Shown one piece after another: positions 62,635 through 64,000 of a stretch of DNA of 64,000 nt. Position 1 is the stretch's first letter. Every line of letters begins with the position of its first letter. This DNA is from Bacteroides sp. GM023. Lineage in GTDB: Bacteria; Bacteroidota; Bacteroidia; Bacteroidales; Bacteroidaceae. The DNA lies in contig NZ_JAAXGE010000014.1 in the NCBI RefSeq assembly GCF_014750685.1, positions 62,001 to 126,000 on the forward strand. Reading direction: 5' to 3'. Under the pieces are notes generated by a model. The model saw nothing but the letters and a program-made list of their open reading frames with translations, made no database searches and was not told the DNA's origin. Position numbers and translations under genes: made by a program.

Positions 62635-63162
62635 TTATAGCGATGAGCGGTAGGCAGTCCGTATATATTCTCCTATCGCATTATCGTTATTGATTTCTAT
62701 AAATTTCTTCAGCAAATCCGAAAATCCGGTTTTTATTTGTTCTGCATTTTTGTCCGTGCAAGTTGCGGAATATTCGTCAACAGCCATCAGGAAATCCTGC
62801 ATACGTTCATTAAGCATCGTTCCTTTCGTAAAGACAATATCGGAAATACCAGCTTGGATAGTTCCGTTTTCCAAAACGACAGGAAGACGATATTCAAGTC
62901 CCGGACGACGGGTAGAAATGGAAAGTATCTTCACTATCGGCGAGACAATCGTTGCCGTGTCGGCAAAGACAAACTTTCCGTTTATTATCTGTGCACTATC
63001 TACGGGTAGATCGGTACAAGCATCTTTCATATAGACCTTTTTACCTTCAAATTCAGGTAGGGATGCTGTACCGTCAATCTCATATCCTTTCAGTTGATGA
63101 CCGGAACAGGCTCCTCCCAACAACCCTATACCTAAGAGATAAAATAATATTTTTTTGCTCAT
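62635..63162 (-). CDS. DUF4369-type lipoprotein, lacking a thioredoxin domain
   Basis: 175 residues. Lipobox GGAC (Cys19). Residues about 25-115 fit DUF4369 (YEIDGTASLPEFEGKKVYMKDACTDLPVDSAQIINGKFVFADTA...RLPVVLENGTIQAGISD). Members usually carry a C-terminal TlpA/AhpC-like thioredoxin domain and are about 350 residues long; here the frame ends soon after the helical linker (IEINNDNAIGEYIRTAYRSSL). No thioredoxin motif is seen in the 225 bp downstream, so the protein is a short natural form or a truncation. It lies 99 bp after the OMP gene on the same strand. Confidence 0.75.
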   Translation of the reverse strand: MSKKILFYLLGIGLLGGACSGHQLKGYEIDGTASLPEFEGKKVYMKDACTDLPVDSAQIINGKFVFADTATIVSPIVKILSISTRRPGLEYRLPVVLENGTIQAGISDIVFTKGTMLNERMQDFLMAVDEYSATCTDKNAEQIKTGFSDLLKKFIEINNDNAIGEYIRTAYRSSL

Positions 63163-63261
63163 TGAGTTATTTATTCTTCATCAATGAAAAAGAAAGCCGT
63201 CCGCCAATACCAGCAGAGCGGCTCTCTCTTTTCATTTATACATTTGTATAATCATTTATCC

Positions 63262-64000
63262 TTAGAATCTGAAACCCAGTTTCACCACAGGCATTTCGAA
63301 AACCTTGATGTTGTGGTGACCGGCATTATATTTATCAAACCCTTTCGGACAAATCTGTATCAAGTCATAGCGGTAAGCCAGCGGATGCATTTCGAAACCG
63401 AAAATAAAACCTTTGGCAATACTATACTCGATGCCTGCTACGGCAGCTACTTTGAAACCGTACATCTGACCGGCTTTACTACCGGAAGTGAACACTTGAG
63501 CAGGAAGTTCTTCCGACTCGTCACTATCCTTATAGGTGTCTCCGGTATAAGGTTCGGTAGTTTCAATGCGTGCCATCTGGAAGCCAAGTGCGCCTCCGAT
63601 ATATGGATGAATACGTTCGTTGCGCGTCTTGAAATAATAGTTGGAACCGACAGACATATACCAATTATTGGTCATCTGCGCATTGATATAACTTTGCGCC
63701 GGGATAATCATGTCGGGTACACTGTTGTCTCCTTCCACATAGTCTTTCTTGGGAGTCAGGCTGACATTCATGCTGAACTGGAAGTTTACATCCCAGTTGT
63801 CAGACAGAAAGTATTTACCTTCCACACCTGCAATATTGACAAGACTATTATTGTTCAGACTACCGATATTCAGGTAGCGGTCCAGGTCGCCGGAGTTGTC
63901 CGTTCCTCCATTTGGAAGTCCGATTACTCCTTCGGTATTGGTAAACTTGGGTAGTAGATAAGAGGTGTTCTCATTGAAGAACTTTCCACTGCCAAGCATC
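63262..64000 (-). CDS. Outer membrane beta-barrel protein (N-terminus outside window)
   Basis: The frame is open to the right edge, so the signal peptide lies beyond the window. 245 residues are visible with alternating amphipathic strands (LVNIAGVEGKYFLSDNWDVNFQFSMNVSLTP; WYMSVGSNYYFKTRNERIHPYIGGALGFQMARIE; YGFKVAAVAGIEYSIAKGFIFGFEMHPLAYRYD) and a C-terminal strand ending VVKLGFRF with a terminal Phe, the BAM signal. Resembles the OmpW/porin-like small barrels of Bacteroidota. Function not assignable. Confidence 0.75.
   Translation of the reverse strand, partial: MLGSGKFFNENTSYLLPKFTNTEGVIGLPNGGTDNSGDLDRYLNIGSLNNNSLVNIAGVEGKYFLSDNWDVNFQFSMNVSLTPKKDYVEGDNSVPDMIIPAQSYINAQMTNNWYMSVGSNYYFKTRNERIHPYIGGALGFQMARIETTEPYTGDTYKDSDESEELPAQVFTSGSKAGQMYGFKVAAVAGIEYSIAKGFIFGFEMHPLAYRYDLIQICPKGFDKYNAGHHNIKVFEMPVVKLGFRF

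Overview
The window looks like a chromosomal stretch of a gut Bacteroides (Bacteroidota). The reasons are SusC/SusD pairs with SusD lipoproteins, N-glycan and mucin type glycosidases (GH92, GH2, GH29), BACON, DUF4369, DUF4834, DUF1735 and GxGYxYP families, absence of Shine-Dalgarno sequences, and repeated matches to the Bacteroides promoter -7 box TAnnTTTG (sometimes with TTTG about 19-20 bp upstream). No rRNA, tRNA, CRISPR array, transposase or prophage gene was seen.

Layout. (1) 1-4247 (+): the 3' part of a SusC gene and its SusD. (2) 4340-6489 (-): a secreted M28 peptidase and a leucine-rich-repeat lipoprotein. (3) 6664-21761 (-): PUL A, with ECF sigma factor, FecR-type anti-sigma factor, SusC with an STN signalling domain, SusD, a DUF1735+F5/8C lipoprotein, a GxGYxYP-family lipoprotein, GH29 fucosidase and a GH2 beta-galactosidase with a ricin-type lectin domain. 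(4) 21915-34663 (-): PUL B, with a one-protein membrane-spanning SARP-like regulator, a LamG lipoprotein, SusC without STN, SusD, a second GxGYxYP protein and GH92 alpha-mannosidase. The two PULs share an unusual protein family but use different regulatory solutions, and each SusC carries or lacks STN in agreement with its regulator. (5) 34777-43794: housekeeping genes (metal ABC permease, tsaE) and a MoxR/DUF58/DUF4350/DUF4129/SpoIIM/RDD membrane cluster. (6) 44115-48901: thioredoxin and a small acidic protein, then a GH29 fucosidase plus PL8 glycosaminoglycan lyase pair. (7) 49007-62409: core genes (dnaE, psd, pssA, tadA, yraN, birA, MATE pump, pyrH) and an M43 metalloprotease lipoprotein. 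(8) 62635-64000: a DUF4369 lipoprotein and a partial outer-membrane barrel protein.

The two least explained things are these. First, the transmembrane SARP-like regulator of PUL B lies next to a promoter that carries two 11-bp-phased direct repeats, the arrangement known for SARP operators. Second, three intergenic regions (20937-21161, 43799-43906, 60694-61194) hold short tandem arrays whose unit is 21-22 bp in every array but one (a 15-bp array), with unrelated unit sequences in each place and mirrored or inverted copies. The largest is a 501-bp non-coding element closed by a 63-bp inverted repeat (56/63 identical) containing three consecutive arrays. I found no obvious coding, CRISPR or terminator explanation for these arrays.
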